The notes under the pieces: generated by a model
What the model was told of the DNA's origin: nothing
The model's database searches: none
The model's input: only the letters and a program-made list of their open reading frames with translations
Part shown: positions 24,468 to 36,010 of the stretch, piece by piece
Numbering within the stretch: the stretch's first letter is position 1
How the letters are laid out: each line of letters begins with the position of its first letter
Made by a program: the position numbers and the translations under genes
Source: Tamarix chinensis
Lineage: Eukaryota > Streptophyta > Magnoliopsida > Caryophyllales > Tamaricaceae
DNA length: 64,000 bases
Direction: 5' to 3'
NCBI GenBank assembly: GCA_030549775.1
Contig: CM060172.1
Span: 127,957,122-128,021,121 of the forward strand

Positions 24468-24807
24468 CTAAAAGCATTAAAACACCATTTGAAAAGTTAA
24501 TATAACTATTTTAATATATTTATTTTTTCACTTAGATGATTTTTTTAACAAAAAAATACATATTAAGTTATATAAAACATAAATGTATTTGTATTAACAT
24601 AGATTATTAATTATTTTTAAAAAAAATAACCGGACCTATTTAGAACCCGTTTACCAGCTAGACCCGATGGATCTGGATCTGGGTTTGAACTTTTAAGACC
24701 CGACGGGTCTAGATCAGGTCTGGGTCTAGGAATTATATAAACGGGTCCGGGTCTGGGTATAGCTGGACCCGGTCCAGACCCGACCCATTGTCATCCCTAG
24801 TGAGGTG

Positions 24808-25478
24808 CTTCATGTGTAATTTCTATGGTTGGGATCATCCGGGGCGAAATTGTTAGGGCACTCTTATTCAGAGTAGGACGCGTGGTCAGTTGGGCCACCG
24901 ATATTTTAAGTACCAACGTCAGTAAGGAATGCTTGTACCTCAGCAGTAGGTATATCAGCAACGGACCTACCAGCCACCACAACAGCAGTTTCAGTAGAGG
25001 GAACTAGCCCCAGCCAGTGTACATCCTCGGGAGACTAAGGGAAGACTGTAAAGGCCTCGCTCTTTCCCTTAGAGAGGAGGAGGACAGACAGGCGGGTGCC
25101 TGAATGTCATTAGCTAGGTAGAGGCTGATCAATAGCTAGATGTAGTCACTAGTACGTTTTCCATCCATCTGTTACCAGCATATGTGTTGTTCGATTCGGA
25201 AGCATCCTTGTCATTCATATCTTCTGTTTCGTTGATAAAGCTAAACTATCTCCATCTACTACTATGTCTATTTCTATGATGTTGCCTTCTAGAGATAGAA
25301 TGGATTGCACTAGGCTCTACTCGGATGTGGCCTTAGAGATAGGTGTGTAGACTTCCTAGTGGACTTGGTTGAGTTGGATTTATGGGATTTTGACGCTATC
25401 CTTGGGATAGATATGTCGGGGAAATATAGATTCATAATAGATTGCGAGTAGGAGCGAGTTGTGCTCAAGGGCCTCAAG
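24808..25478 (+). pseudogene. gypsy gag 3' end and protease, broken
   Basis: Continues the element interrupted by the hAT MITE. Near 24808-24870 is a decayed nucleocapsid region. The aspartic protease is recognisable near 25150-25230 as AYVLFDSEASLSFI, where the usual active-site triad D-S/T-G reads D-S-E, so the catalytic glycine is lost. Downstream the reading resembles the protease C-terminal half, with several stops. It ends abruptly in 3' LTR sequence near 25479, the scar of the pol deletion. Confidence 0.75.
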
Positions 25479-25733
25479 GTGTTAGGATCCCTTTTTGTTA
25501 TATTTTTATATTGTAATCGGAGTTGATATCCAAACACTTATTTGATTTTATTAAAAGTTGTCTCATCTCTTTCTAATCATGTTTTAAATTTTCTAATCTT
25601 TTTACATTATGATTGTTGTAAGGATGGTGGGCTAAGCCAAACTTATGTCAATTACAGCAGTAACACCCAAATATTTGATTAAATGCTTCAACTTAAAATG
25701 AAATTTTTTAGTAGTAAATTTGGGGGTGTCATA
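25479..25733 (+). repeat. 3' LTR remnant of gypsy element
   Basis: About 250 bases align with the last 250 bases of the 5' LTR (from GGATCCCTTTTTGTTATAT near 22314 to the end at 22562), with scattered changes. It ends GGGGGTGTCATA instead of GGGGGTGTTACA. Confidence 0.85.
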
Positions 25734-25738
25734 TTCTG

Positions 25739-25903
25739 CCCTGCTGAAATAATAGACAAACCAAATCTCAAAACAACGATCCAACCACTCAAAATGAGGC
25801 CTTGTGTTTCCCCAATAAGATGATCGAGTTTCAGCAAAATCCAACGGTGGAATTTTTGGCAATCAACAACTTTTTGGGAGTTATCCCTGAAAAATAGCAC
25901 AAC
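25739..25903. other. Short unique spacer between two LTR elements
   Basis: 165 bases with no LTR motif, probably older host DNA that received both the gypsy element and the solo LTR. Confidence 0.5.
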
Positions 25904-25908
25904 ACTTT
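25904..25908. repeat. Target site duplication, left (ACTTT)
   Basis: Exact match to 30869-30873 and directly abutting the LTR end. Confidence 0.9.
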
Positions 25909-26358
25909 TGTAACACCCCAAAATTTACTACTTTTTTTAAGCGAAATAATTTAAAATTGAAAACATGTGAATGTTGAGGATGCTACCGCCACACTTAGTA
26001 CCAGACCGGTTCATTCCAACCGTTCCTGTACCAAGTGCTAAGGCTAAAAATGATTATTTTCAAACTTAAACTAAGAGTTCATAAAAAGAATTAGAAAGAT
26101 CATAACATAAAAATCGGAGTGTGAAATCAAATTCCTCGGAGGGACTAATCTTACAATCGATAAAAGGTTCATTTAAAATACTCAATATAAGGTAATAAAT
26201 CAAAAATGATAAATACGATACAAAAGAAATGACATAATGAAATAAAATCTCATGTAGAGTGAATTCGGTCATGACACTCTCGAACTTTGAGACAACCACA
26301 AGCTCAACACTCAGCCCCGCCTGATGTCTCGCCCACCTACACAAAGTCATAAGGGCCT

Positions 26359-26416
26359 ACTAATCGTGGGAATGAGTAGCACCCATGAAAAGGGTGATTG
26401 GTAGGTTACATACTAA
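26359..26416 (-). repeat. Three-hairpin block near LTR 3' end
   Basis: On the minus strand: a weak first stem (about 26416-26400), a perfect CACCC...GGGTG stem (26396-26380) and CTACTC...GATTAG with one mismatch (26379-26359). Same order as in the other LTRs. Confidence 0.6.
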
Positions 26417-26619
26417 GTAAGGTAACAGATGCACTAAGACCAACACATAAATTCAGATAAATAATGCAGAAGAAATAAAAGAGCATATAGTCCATCATGA
26501 TAACATACTATCGTACAATCATTCGGGTAAATACATAAAGGCCCATTTATAATCCGGATTAATTACTTAATTAATCTCTAATCAGAAATCGATTCACACC
26601 ATACTTTTTATCAAATCCA

Positions 26620-27050
26620 TGCGAGTATGGGAACCCCACTGTTATAGCTGGTGGATCGAATACATACAGGGCACATAGCTTTTAACCACTATTATTACCG
26701 GTAGACCGGAAACATACAATGTATAAAGCTCCTGACCACTATTATTGTCGGTGGAAAGGAAACACACAGGGCATAAAGCTCCTGACCACTATTATTCGCC
26801 AGTAGACCGGTCTGGCCCCGACTCTCATGGTATACCACTATAAGTACTTAGGGTATTTCCCATATCTTAGCACAAATATGTTCGGTTTTGTTGAGCACGG
26901 AATCCCCCACTATTATAGTCGGTGGACCAAAAACGCACAGGTACAATGCCTGACTACTATTATTCGTCAGTGGACTCGTCACATATAGGACATCATGCCC
27001 TAACCACTATTATTCACCAATAGATCGGTCTGGACCCGGCTCAACAATCT
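26620..27050 (-). repeat. Array of GGTCCACCGG-type units (diverged)
   Basis: About seven units, seen on the + strand as CCACTATTAT...GGTGGA(C/T)CG, fall in two groups separated by CCACTATAAGTACTTAG. Many units carry transitions, so this copy is older or more mutated than the array at 38427-38825. Confidence 0.75.
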
Positions 27051-27649
27051 TCCACTTTAAATAATTAATGTATTACACTGTCTTATTCATAAAACATTAC
27101 CCTAGACATGCATGAATCTGTGCTTATCTTCCAAATGACCCGTACCATATCAGGATAACCCTGTACCTCCTAACTTGCCCAAACAACCTTTCCTCTACAC
27201 TCTAACTCACACTAGAAGTCCATCTCCAATGTATGTGGGTCAAGGCCCACCACTACACACCTCCAAGTCCACTTATTCCCTTACTTTAGGGTTTTTCCCC
27301 AGAAACCCTGATTAAGGCTTAAGTGGCCCATCCTACTCCACCTTACACAACCCAACTCATTTTAATACTCCATACCTCACAACTCATAGATTCCACCATC
27401 ATCATTACACTTTAATCACCAAGTATAAGTGCTACCACAAAAACCCTAGTAACCACACCAAACCCTAGCTCAGTCTCCTACGTACCCTTATATTGCTCCA
27501 CGTACTATTTTTCATCCAAAGTATTCAAACACCCAAAAAACACTCACATTACCTTCCTTACACCCCATATCAACTTTCCATACGTAAATTTCATTCCCAT
27601 GCAGACTTTACGCATCCCATGCAACATTTCAAACTTTTCATGTAAAACC

Positions 27650-28050
27650 CTAAAACTCTTATGTGAAACCTTAGATTCAACCATGCAAACCCTAGATCCA
27701 TCCATGCAAAACCCTAGATTCTACCATATAAAACCCTAGATTCATCCATGCAAAACCCTAGGTTCATCCACACCAAACCCTAGATTTAATCCATACAAAA
27801 CCTCAAATTAGATTCTTCCATACAACACCATAGAATCTGCCATGCAAAACCCTAAGTCTATCCATAACAAACCCTAGTTTAGATTCTCCCATGCAACACC
27901 ATAAAATCTGTTATGCAAAACCCTAAGTTCATCCATACAAAACCCTAATTTAGATTCTCCCATGCAACGCCATAAATTAGATTCTCCCATGTAGAACTAT
28001 AGATTCTCCTATACGAAACCCTAAATTCTCTCATGCAAAACCATAGACTC
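27650..28050 (-). repeat. Minisatellite carrying telobox-like AAACCCTAG phrases
   Basis: More than ten units of about 25-30 bases, typified by CCATGCAAAACCCTAGATTC on the + strand. The homologous region of the truncated LTR (about 14520-14620) has only a few GCATGG...AGGGTTTGCATGG units, so the array has expanded in this copy. Confidence 0.75.
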
Positions 28051-28557
28051 TCTCATTCCTTCATTTTACTTTCACCCCCTATTCTTCTTCCAGTGATGGA
28101 TCATTAACATTTTTAGGTCAACTCACATCCCTTGGTAAACTCATCTCTTTTTGGTTAACTTACTTCCCTTTAGTCAACTTGTTTCTCGTTTTCCACTTTC
28201 AACCTTTTCCCCACACAATACCACTTTTATACATCCTTACATGCATGTCTAAAGGGTCACAACACATAACATCACATACCACAATATTTCATCACATACA
28301 CATAGTACACATGTCATATAATAACACAGAAACATACTTCAACTCCACATCATACCACATACGAAATAATTACAATGATAAACATAGGATGCACAACATA
28401 CAAAGCATATAATGCACATCAACACATATAAGGCCTTAGTAACACATTTACCTAAAACGACACCGGGCTTGGAGCATGCTCCTACGCCTCCTTAGGGCTT
28501 TGACTGGTCTCACCTAAATAAGGGAAAAACTAAAGATTAGATTTCCTCCTACCAAGA

Positions 28558-28737
28558 ATACTATTATTTACTAATTTATTCTAACACTAGGTTTTTGATA
28601 AGATAATAAAATAATAATAATAATTAACCAATTACTAAATTTGGCTATAAATATAAGAAATAACATTAATATTGTAAAAGTTGATAATATAAGGTTTGAA
28701 AACTTTATCCTAATAATAATAATAATACTAAAAATGC

Positions 28738-28784
<47 letters not shown>

Positions 28785-29165
28785 TGATTTGAAATAAAAG
28801 GTGGAATAAGGGCTTCGACCCTTCACTAAAATAATACTAATAATAACATTAGTAAAATTAATAATAAAATTTAGTAATAATAATAATAATGAAATAGTAA
28901 TAATAATAATAATGATAAAAACCATAATAATGTTGCAAAAATAATAATAATAATAATAATAACACTAATAATAATAATAAATGCTAATGATAAAAATATT
29001 AATAATATTAACAATAATAAGACTTGATATTTATAATACTACTACTAAAATACAAAATAGGCACAATAGGGTTTCAGCCCTATATAGAATAATAATACTA
29101 ACATTGAAGAAGAAGAAGATGATGATGATGATAATAATAATAATAATAATAATAACAATAGTATA
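28558..29165. repeat. (TAA)n block inside LTR
   Basis: Imperfect TAA trinucleotides with pure runs near 28738-28782 and 29128-29157. It is equivalent in position to the (TTA)n blocks at 12360-13860 and 36643-37372. Confidence 0.9.
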
Positions 29166-29831
29166 TATATTCGAATAAATGAAATAAAATAAATTGAAGC
29201 TTGTATAAATAGTGAAAAAGGATTGAGAGGTTTTAGAATTCAACCTTAGGTTGGTGGTGACAGGTCGCGCCATCGGTGGTGCATTGTGGTGGCAGCGGTG
29301 GCCGAAAAAAGAAAAGAAAAGGAAAAAAGTTGAGGGCTGGGAAAAAGAGAAAGAGAAAGAGGGTGGAAGTAAGAGTGGTTATGGTTATCTAGAAGGAGAG
29401 GAACAGAATGAGTGTGGTTGTGCATGGCGGTGGCCGAATGGGGAAGAAGAAGAGAAAGAGAGGAGGAGAGGGAGAAAGAGGAAAGGAAAAGGTAGGGGAT
29501 ATCGAGGAGGGTCTGTAGGTGGTTTTGGGAGGTGTAGGAGGCAGTGGTAGCGGCGGGATTAGTGGTTAAAGGAGGCACAAAGGGCAGCGGAGGCAGAGAA
29601 GAGGTTGGTCGAGGGGGCTACTTTGCACAGCTTGGGTGACTTGTGCAGGGAGAATCGAGGGAGATGGGCGGCGTAGTCAGTTAGAGGGCGGTGTAGGGAA
29701 GACTTAGGTAGGTAGAGAAGGCGGCAAAGTTAGCCGACGGTGGTGGAAGAAGTGTTTGAAATGGCGGCGGCGAAAAGGAATGATTTTCCTAGGTTCGAAA
29801 ATAAAACTCGACTCTAGGGTTGGTAAGGGGT

Positions 29832-29838
29832 ATTTATA
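29832..29838 (-). promoter_or_regulatory. TATA box of LTR promoter (minus strand)
   Basis: ATTTATA on the + strand reads TATAAAT on the minus strand, about 1.03 kb from the LTR start, matching the boxes at 11841 and 36124. Confidence 0.6.
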
Positions 29839-30868
29839 GAGTTTGGCGGAGAGGGTAGGGTTTTGTGGGTCGGCGTGGAATAGGGCAGGTAGGGTTAGGG
29901 TCACCGGTGGCGAAAGTTGGCCGGTGGAATTCAAAATTGTGGTAAGGGTATGCGCAGGAAAAGGAAGGGTAGTGCGCGAAAAGGAAGGAAGGTGGGGTTG
30001 GGTAAAAGTGGTCGCCGAATCAGGGGGAAGAGGAAGGGAGGAAAATGGCCGGTCAAAATGGGTGTAACCGACGTTGCCATATTTGGAGGTGGGTTGTGTT
30101 GCAGGTCGACGGGGGAAGGAGAAAGAAGAAAGGAGGAAGAAAAGGGGGGCTGGACAAGGCGACTGAGGAGAAAAAGAAATGAAGGAAAAGGAGGCAAACT
30201 ACGCCCTTCGACGCAGTGAGGGGGAAAGAATTTAATTGAAACATAGCATTTTGGTGGAAAAAGGAAGAAAGAGCGGTGTTTCCCTCCTAAGTCCCGCCGA
30301 AAGAGGAAGAAAGGAAAAGAAGGATTGGGCCACGAGAAGGCAGGCCCAATCGGGGGGGAAAGGGTAGAAAAAGAGAAGAAAAAGAAAGAAAATAAAAAGG
30401 AAGGAAAGAAAGAAAGAAAAGGAAAAAAGAAAAAGGGAAAAAGAAAATAGGCGGGTTAGGGTCAATTAAATTAATTTAAATATTTGGGATATTTAAAAAT
30501 AATAATATTTAAATCCCTTTTTAGGCTAATTTAGGATTTTTGAAAGGTTTTTCATAAATTCTATTTTAATTAGCAAATCAATCTAATTTTCTCCAATTAA
30601 ATTATTTATAAAATTATAATTAGTTTGAACATATTTATTCCCTCTTATTTAAATAAAATAATTTATTTAATTAATTTCTAAAATAAAATCCTTAATTAGC
30701 TAAAATACCAAAATGTCTTCCTAATTAAAATATTTATAAATTTCTTTCTTGATTTACCCTCATTAATTCCCTTTTATTTTAATAAAAATAATTTATTTAA
30801 TTAATTTTCCTAATAAAAATAATTTATTTAACTATAATTCTTAAAATTAGGATTTTCGGGGCATTTCA

Positions 30869-30873
30869 ACTTT
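30869..30873. repeat. Target site duplication, right (ACTTT)
   Basis: Exact match to 25904-25908. Confidence 0.9.
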
Positions 30874-32636
30874 TCTTTTAAACCCTCTACTTTCCTTTAT
30901 TCTTTTGCTTCTAATTATGTGTGTACTTTTTCTAAATACACACCCTCACTTGTTGTCTTATTTTGTACAGCAAGGATTTTTACAAAAGGCTTACTTAGGA
31001 AGCCAAAATAATAAGCCTGAGGAGGACTTAATCTAATATTAGTAAAATGTTATCAAAATCCCATTCATTGGGACCAAACAAAATACACATTTCACTAACA
31101 CATGTGGGTTGGACCCACAATAGAAGTTTGATGTTGTTTGTTATTTTCAAATTGTGCCTTTTTTTTTCTTTGTTATCCCAAGGCATTCAATTAATTATAC
31201 AAGTGTAGAATAATTCAAGGGAGCAATTATAGGGTTTCATCTAGGTCTGACACTTTGTGTGGACAATTAGAGGATTTGAATTGGGAAAGACTATCTCATA
31301 GGCATTTTGGATTTGAGCTTAATCGCTAAAATTTTGATTCTAGGCATTCTTGTTATGATTTAAATTTTGATTTTAGTCAAACAATTTAGAGTTACTACTT
31401 GAAAATGATCATTTATTTTGATTTTATCCTTGTTGTGAATTACTTTTTTGTGTTGATGTGATTATTCTTAGCTATGATATGTTCTATGATATGTTGGTTT
31501 AATGGTATTTTATGCATATAACCCTTTTATTCATTATTATAACCCTTATTGCAATTACTAATTTGGCTTTAGCATAGTTGCCATATTCTATATCATATCT
31601 CAGGAGAGCATCTATAATGCATTAAAAGCCAATGGAAGAAGTATGTGCTAACTCATATGCAAGATGATTAAAAATAATGGGTGGTCATATTATAAAAAGA
31701 GCTATAATAATGTGTCGTACTATATAATTAACATCCTTTATGTCTGTCATTGAGTTGTGGTTTTGAAATTCTTGAATTGTGTAGACGACGAGCATACTTT
31801 AAGTTATTGAACTTGAGAATCCATTGACTCTATTATCTAAGAAAATGATACCATACGTGTGCCTCAAGAAGTGAGATAAATTCTGTTAAGTTATGGTTGA
31901 ATTTATTCTATTAATCTATATCTGGACCATTTATCTAGTGTAGCCTTGTGCTTGTGATTTTTATGCTTTGATTGGGAACCCATATCTATTTATATAAACA
32001 ATAGTTTATAGTATCATTGTATGTTTGCTAGGAATATCATAAAGGTTCTGCATTTCCTCGTAAGAAAAAAAATGCAGATATTGTCCTATAACATGAAGTA
32101 GTTGGTTGTATTCTTTTTTTTTTTGGTCAATGTATCATTGCATATATGGAGAACTCTAAATGTTATAAATATGTATATTTTCTCTCAGATAGCTTAGTCG
32201 AGAGTCTATAATAATAATGTCTTTATTATATTATCCTATTACCTTATGTAGTAGAGTCATAATATAAAATTGGGGGGGGGATTTGAGTTGGGAATGTTAT
32301 GGTCTTGTGTTCTATCTATACCCTCTCATGCAGTTCCTATTTGATGACTTGTGGTCATTATGTTAACAATTTGTTAAAGCTTACATTTGCATTATTTTTG
32401 TCATGATGGTACACATGTGAAAGATCATGAATTCAATTGTTTCATGCTTTAGGAAATGGAACCCCTTACCCATAAAAATTGTTAATACAATATATGCTTG
32501 GGATATGTCCTTATTTACATTCCAATTTAAAATTTCCTTTCTATGGTTTCCATTAAATGGTACGTGCTTTATGCGTGCATTTGTGCTTTTCATTATATAT
32601 GAAGTTTGATATGTTTTTTTTTATATTTATTTATAG
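30874..32636. other. AT-rich DNA without recognised gene
   Basis: All frames are broken by stops. It has the texture of plant intron or old transposon DNA and leads directly to the SANT-like remnant at 32637, so it may be intron or decayed body of the same element or gene. Confidence 0.35.
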
Positions 32637-32885
32637 GCTTATCTTGAAGTCAAACAACTTCATTACAACCCGATTAAAATTTTCAATAAATTAAATATTA
32701 TATTTGGCAAGGATCCAACACATGGAAGTTTGGCAGTTGGCCCAAAGAAGAGGCATATGTGCCTAGAGATACAAGAATGGAAGGAAACAACATCTAAAGA
32801 TCGAAGCACTGAGCAAAAACATACTAGTGCAGCAACCTCTCATTTGTTTGTTGCATGTAGAATTTGGTCCTTGTATTTTTTATGA
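32637..32885 (+). pseudogene. Remnant of a MYB/SANT-like domain protein
   Basis: After a good acceptor (ATTTATTTATAG) the frame stays open for 82 codons to a TGA at 32883-32885. The segment FNKLNIIFGKDPTHGSLAVG (about residues 15-34) resembles the end of the Myb/SANT-like DNA-binding domain of plant PIF/Harbinger-associated proteins and their host relatives, where a Y/F-x-x-L-x-x-IFGKDRATG phrase follows the third helix. Neither the first two helices nor a start codon was found upstream. It could be a transposon exon, a captured gene fragment, or an exon of a decayed gene. The match rests on one motif. Confidence 0.35.
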
Positions 32886-33779
32886 TCTTATTGTTGGATG
32901 TTGTTGTTGTTACGTGATTTTTTTGTGATATACTTTATAATTAGGCCAAAATTTTAACTATTTGAGTGACTTGGTCTGGATTATGGATTGTGATTGTATA
33001 GTAAATATAGTTTGAACTCTGAAACTTATTGATATGGTATATTTTGAAAACATTTGATTGGCTTTTTTTTTGTCTATGTGGTTGAATGAAAACAAAGTAT
33101 GTAAAATTCATCCTTATGTGTTCCAATAGTAATGAAACCCAATTGTTAATTAAATTCTTTTCCACATGTTTTTGTATGTGTCAATTTACACGGTTTCTTA
33201 ATATATGTGTGATTATGTCTTACCAGCTATGATAGTTCATATGAAATAATTAGCTACATGTGGAATTTACTTATATTATTGCATGTACTAAATGTAAAGT
33301 GGCAAATGGGTCATTTAAGTTGGTTTTGACTTGGATCATTGTAGTTTGAGCTGAAGTCAAATTTATTATAAAACCAAAATTTGTTTATTCTAGTTCATGT
33401 TTGTTTAGGATCGCGCTAATTTAATTTAGTTTAGCTTCAAGTATACGTGGTTGGGATATTTACACTAAAATCTTATGGAGTATTTTCTTCTTAGACTTTA
33501 ATATAATAATATTTATTACAAAACTTATCTGTTTTGTAATATTGACTTAAAGTTTAACCTTTGTCATGTTTCCTAGCTTTAATTCCCTTTATGGTATCCA
33601 CTTCATTAATCTATTTCATCATAAACCTAAAAGTTTGATATTTATTTGTTTTATTCACACCAATCATATTGGTACCAAATATCAACTTGTTGTTTGCTTA
33701 AAAATATATAATTACTCTATTATCTTTGGTAAATTTGGAAGAGGCATTTAGTTGCAATATTATATTTGAAATCATTTGA
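32886..33779. other. AT-rich spacer, nothing recognised
   Basis: Stops in all frames; no repeats of note. The right part adjoins the truncated copia polyprotein. Confidence 0.4.
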
Positions 33780-35045
33780 TATTATTGTTGCATCGGTGTC
33801 AAACAAATCTACACCTTCCTTTTATGTAAACTCTTTACCTACCAATCTTGCCTTAAAAATTTTTTAGAAATATTTGTATTATACTTTCTATTACATACAC
33901 ATTTACAACCAATAAGTTTAGATTCCAGAGGCAAATCTTCTAGGACCAAAGTATTATTAGATATTAATGAGTCAATCTCATCATTTATGCCTTCTTTTCA
34001 AAAAACCACATCTCTAGATCACATTGCTTCACTAAGCAATTTAGGGTCGTCTTCAACATTAAACACCGTGAATATTTTATTGAATACTCTAATACTAATT
34101 CCCTCAACTCATAAAACAATTAACTTAGCATAACAAAGTCACCACCCGAGGATTTCTCTTTTCTTTACTTTTAACTACTTTGAAGTTCATTTATATCCAC
34201 AATATGCCTCCTACTGTCTCTGATAGTAAGAACAATCACATCCTCATTTATCACATAAACAATAAAAAGTATATTTTCAAGAAATTTAACATGTATTGTT
34301 TTAACAATTTTATTTGCACTTATATCCAAAAGTCTATATGTTCTAGAATTTTGTTCATATCTAACAAGTATACTTTTAATACCTGGTGGTTTTGATTGGC
34401 TTTTGTGAGGATCTACGGTCTCATAAAAGGCAATATAGTCCCACACTTTAAAATAATTCAAATTAAGTTTTCTATTATTATAAATTTCACAAGGGCTAAC
34501 ATTGATGTTCTTAGATGAAATTCTATTATGAACATAATATGCAGTTTGAAGTGCTTCTTACACAAATTAAATGATAAATTAGCATTCACAATCATATCAT
34601 TAATCATATCTACTAAATTTCTATTTTTTCTTTCGGTCAAACCCTTTTGTTGATGAGTATAAGGAGATGATGGTTGATGTATCGTACCATTTTCTACAGA
34701 GTATGAAGACAAGTTTATAATAATAAAAAAGTCAAATCCTCTATCACTCTAAAGAATCTTATTTTATACCCCTTTTGATTTTCAACTATCGTATTAAAAT
34801 CTTTGAATTTACTAAATACTTCATCTTTAGTTCTCATAAAATACACATAAGTAAAACGTGAATTATCAAACGTGAAAGTTATATAATATCACTTTCTTCC
34901 TCTAGCTAATATGTCATTCAATTCACATTCCATCTATATGCATAATACATAGTATTTGTTTATTTTGTTCAACCTTAGGAGATAATTTATTTTTCATCTT
35001 TGCTTGAATGCATATTTCACAATTATTATTATGGTCATGATTAAA
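33780..35045 (-). pseudogene. Ty1/copia pol fragment: integrase to start of reverse transcriptase
   Basis: On the minus strand the reading runs from the GAG-pre-integrase end (CEICIQAKM near 35020-34990), through the integrase core (FTYVYFMRTKDEVFSKF near 34890-34840; PYTHQQKGLTERKNR near 34660-34610), to the post-integrase segment (KVWDYIAFYE... and GIKSILVRYEQNSRTYRLL near 34440-34320). It ends in a short RT start (NFKARLVGKEFT near 33860-33820). These are classic copia landmarks. Several frameshifts and stops break it, and no LTRs or the rest of RT were found, so it is an isolated, dead fragment. Confidence 0.85.
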
Positions 35046-35285
35046 AGATATGAACGAGCTCACAATTATTTTAGGGGTGACTTATAAATTCCGAACAAGT
35101 CAAAAGGAGCGAAAATGACATAATTAGAAGAATCGTGGGAAATGCAGCTATTCACAAATGAATATGACAAACGATGATAGTTTGAATTTTAACATGATCG
35201 ACATGGGATCCGGTTATAAATTTTTTACAAGGCAATTATGATCCTAATTATGCATAGTAATTATGGTTTAGAAAAACGAGGTATT
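35046..35285. other. Unassigned flank before solo LTR
   Basis: 240 bases without coding sequence. Together with the DNA after 39533 it is the target into which the solo LTR inserted. The right flank (GGCTACTCTAAGTCAAACAC) resembles plant LTR sequence read in reverse, so the target may itself have been an older LTR. Confidence 0.35.
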
Positions 35286-35290
35286 AAATG
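35286..35290. repeat. Target site duplication, left (AAATG)
   Basis: Exact match to 39529-39533. Confidence 0.92.
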
Positions 35291-36010
35291 TGAAATACCC
35301 CAAAACCCTAAATTAGGAGATCATGGCCAAATAAGGGATTATTAGGAGATTAATTAAATAAATTACTTTGTTTTAATTAATAAGGATAAAATGGTTTATA
35401 ATTAACATAAAATTTATAGATAATTTAGTTGAAGAAAATTTAAGGGTTTTGACTAATTAAAGTGGAATTCAAGAAAATTTCTTCAAAACTCCCTAAATTG
35501 GAATTTAATTATTGTTCTAATATAATTATTTTATTAAAAATCCAAAATTACTTCAAATCATGCTAATTAACCCAACCACTAATTTTCCTCATTTTTCTTT
35601 TTCTTTCCTCTTTTCTTTTTCCTCCTTTTTCCTTTTCTTTCCTTTATTTCTCTTCTTCTTCCCCGGCCTGGGCCGACCTGCTAGGCCCAATCCCCTTTCC
35701 CCCCTCTCTCTCGCGCGGCCTAGCCCCGCGCCCTCCTTCCCCCTTTTCTCCCGGCCGGTTCGGCCCGCCCCCTTTTCTTTCTTTCTTTTCTTTTCTGCTG
35801 GACCGGCGGTCCAGCCTCTTCCTCTTCTTCTTCCTCGCGACGTCGTCGTCCTCTGCCGCCTGCAACCCGAAATTTTCGCCGGAAAAGGAAGCTTCAACTC
35901 CACGCCATTAGCACCGGTCATTTCGCCCCTCTCCTCCCCGTTGACTTCCCTGTGGACATGACCAATCATCGCAGCCCTTCTCCCGCACGTAAGCCCCTGT
36001 GCAGACGAAT

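Larger units (their letters stand above)
23632..24799. mobile_element. hAT-type MITE (outer), 1168 bp
   Basis: Ends are inverted: TAGGGATGGTAATGGGTC at the left and, read in reverse complement, TAGGGATGACAATGGGTC at the right. An exact 8-bp target duplication, GTGAGGTG, flanks it (23624-23631 and 24800-24807). Eight-base duplications and TAGGGATG-type ends are typical of the hAT superfamily. Subterminal regions are dense in GGGTC(T/C)GGGTC phrases in both orientations, and there is no transposase. It sits inside the gypsy gag region and is itself interrupted by another MITE at 23978-24467, making a three-level nest. Confidence 0.9.
19585..25733 (+). mobile_element. Ty3/gypsy retrotransposon, internally deleted
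   Basis: A 2,978-bp 5' LTR (19585-22562, TGTAATACCC...GTGTTACA) is followed by a primer site for initiator tRNA-Met at 22566, gag from 22827, protease remains near 25140-25460, and only the last 250 or so bases of the 3' LTR (about 25479-25733). Reverse transcriptase, RNase H and integrase are absent: one deletion removed pol and most of the 3' LTR. Flanks are TTCTA (19580-19584) and TTCTG (25734-25738), a likely 5-bp target duplication with one change. Met primer site, gag type and very long LTR suggest a Tekay/Del-like chromovirus, but without pol this is tentative. A hAT MITE at 23632-24799 interrupts gag. Confidence 0.85.
25909..30868 (-). mobile_element. Solo LTR, 4,960 bp, with perfect target duplication
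   Basis: Read on the minus strand it starts TGAAATGCCCCGAAAATCC at 30868 and ends GGGGTGTTACA at 25909. ACTTT flanks it exactly on both sides (25904-25908 and 30869-30873). No primer site or coding region adjoins it, so it is a solo LTR left by recombination between the two LTRs of a full element. In order on the minus strand: U3, TATA box (29838-29832), CT-rich leader (to about 29250), (TAA)n block (29165-28558), a telobox-like minisatellite (about 28050-27650), GGTCCACCGG-type array (27050-26620) and the hairpin block (26416-26359). Confidence 0.9.

Noticed and set aside
27650..28050. Possible interstitial telomere repeat
   Set aside because: AAACCCTAG phrases recur every 25-30 bases rather than as continuous TTTAGGG units, and they lie inside an LTR, so this is a minisatellite, not telomeric DNA.
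29246..30244. Frames of 60-110 codons on both strands in the minus-strand solo LTR
   Set aside because: Same CT-rich leader effect: low complexity, no domain, no conserved frame.
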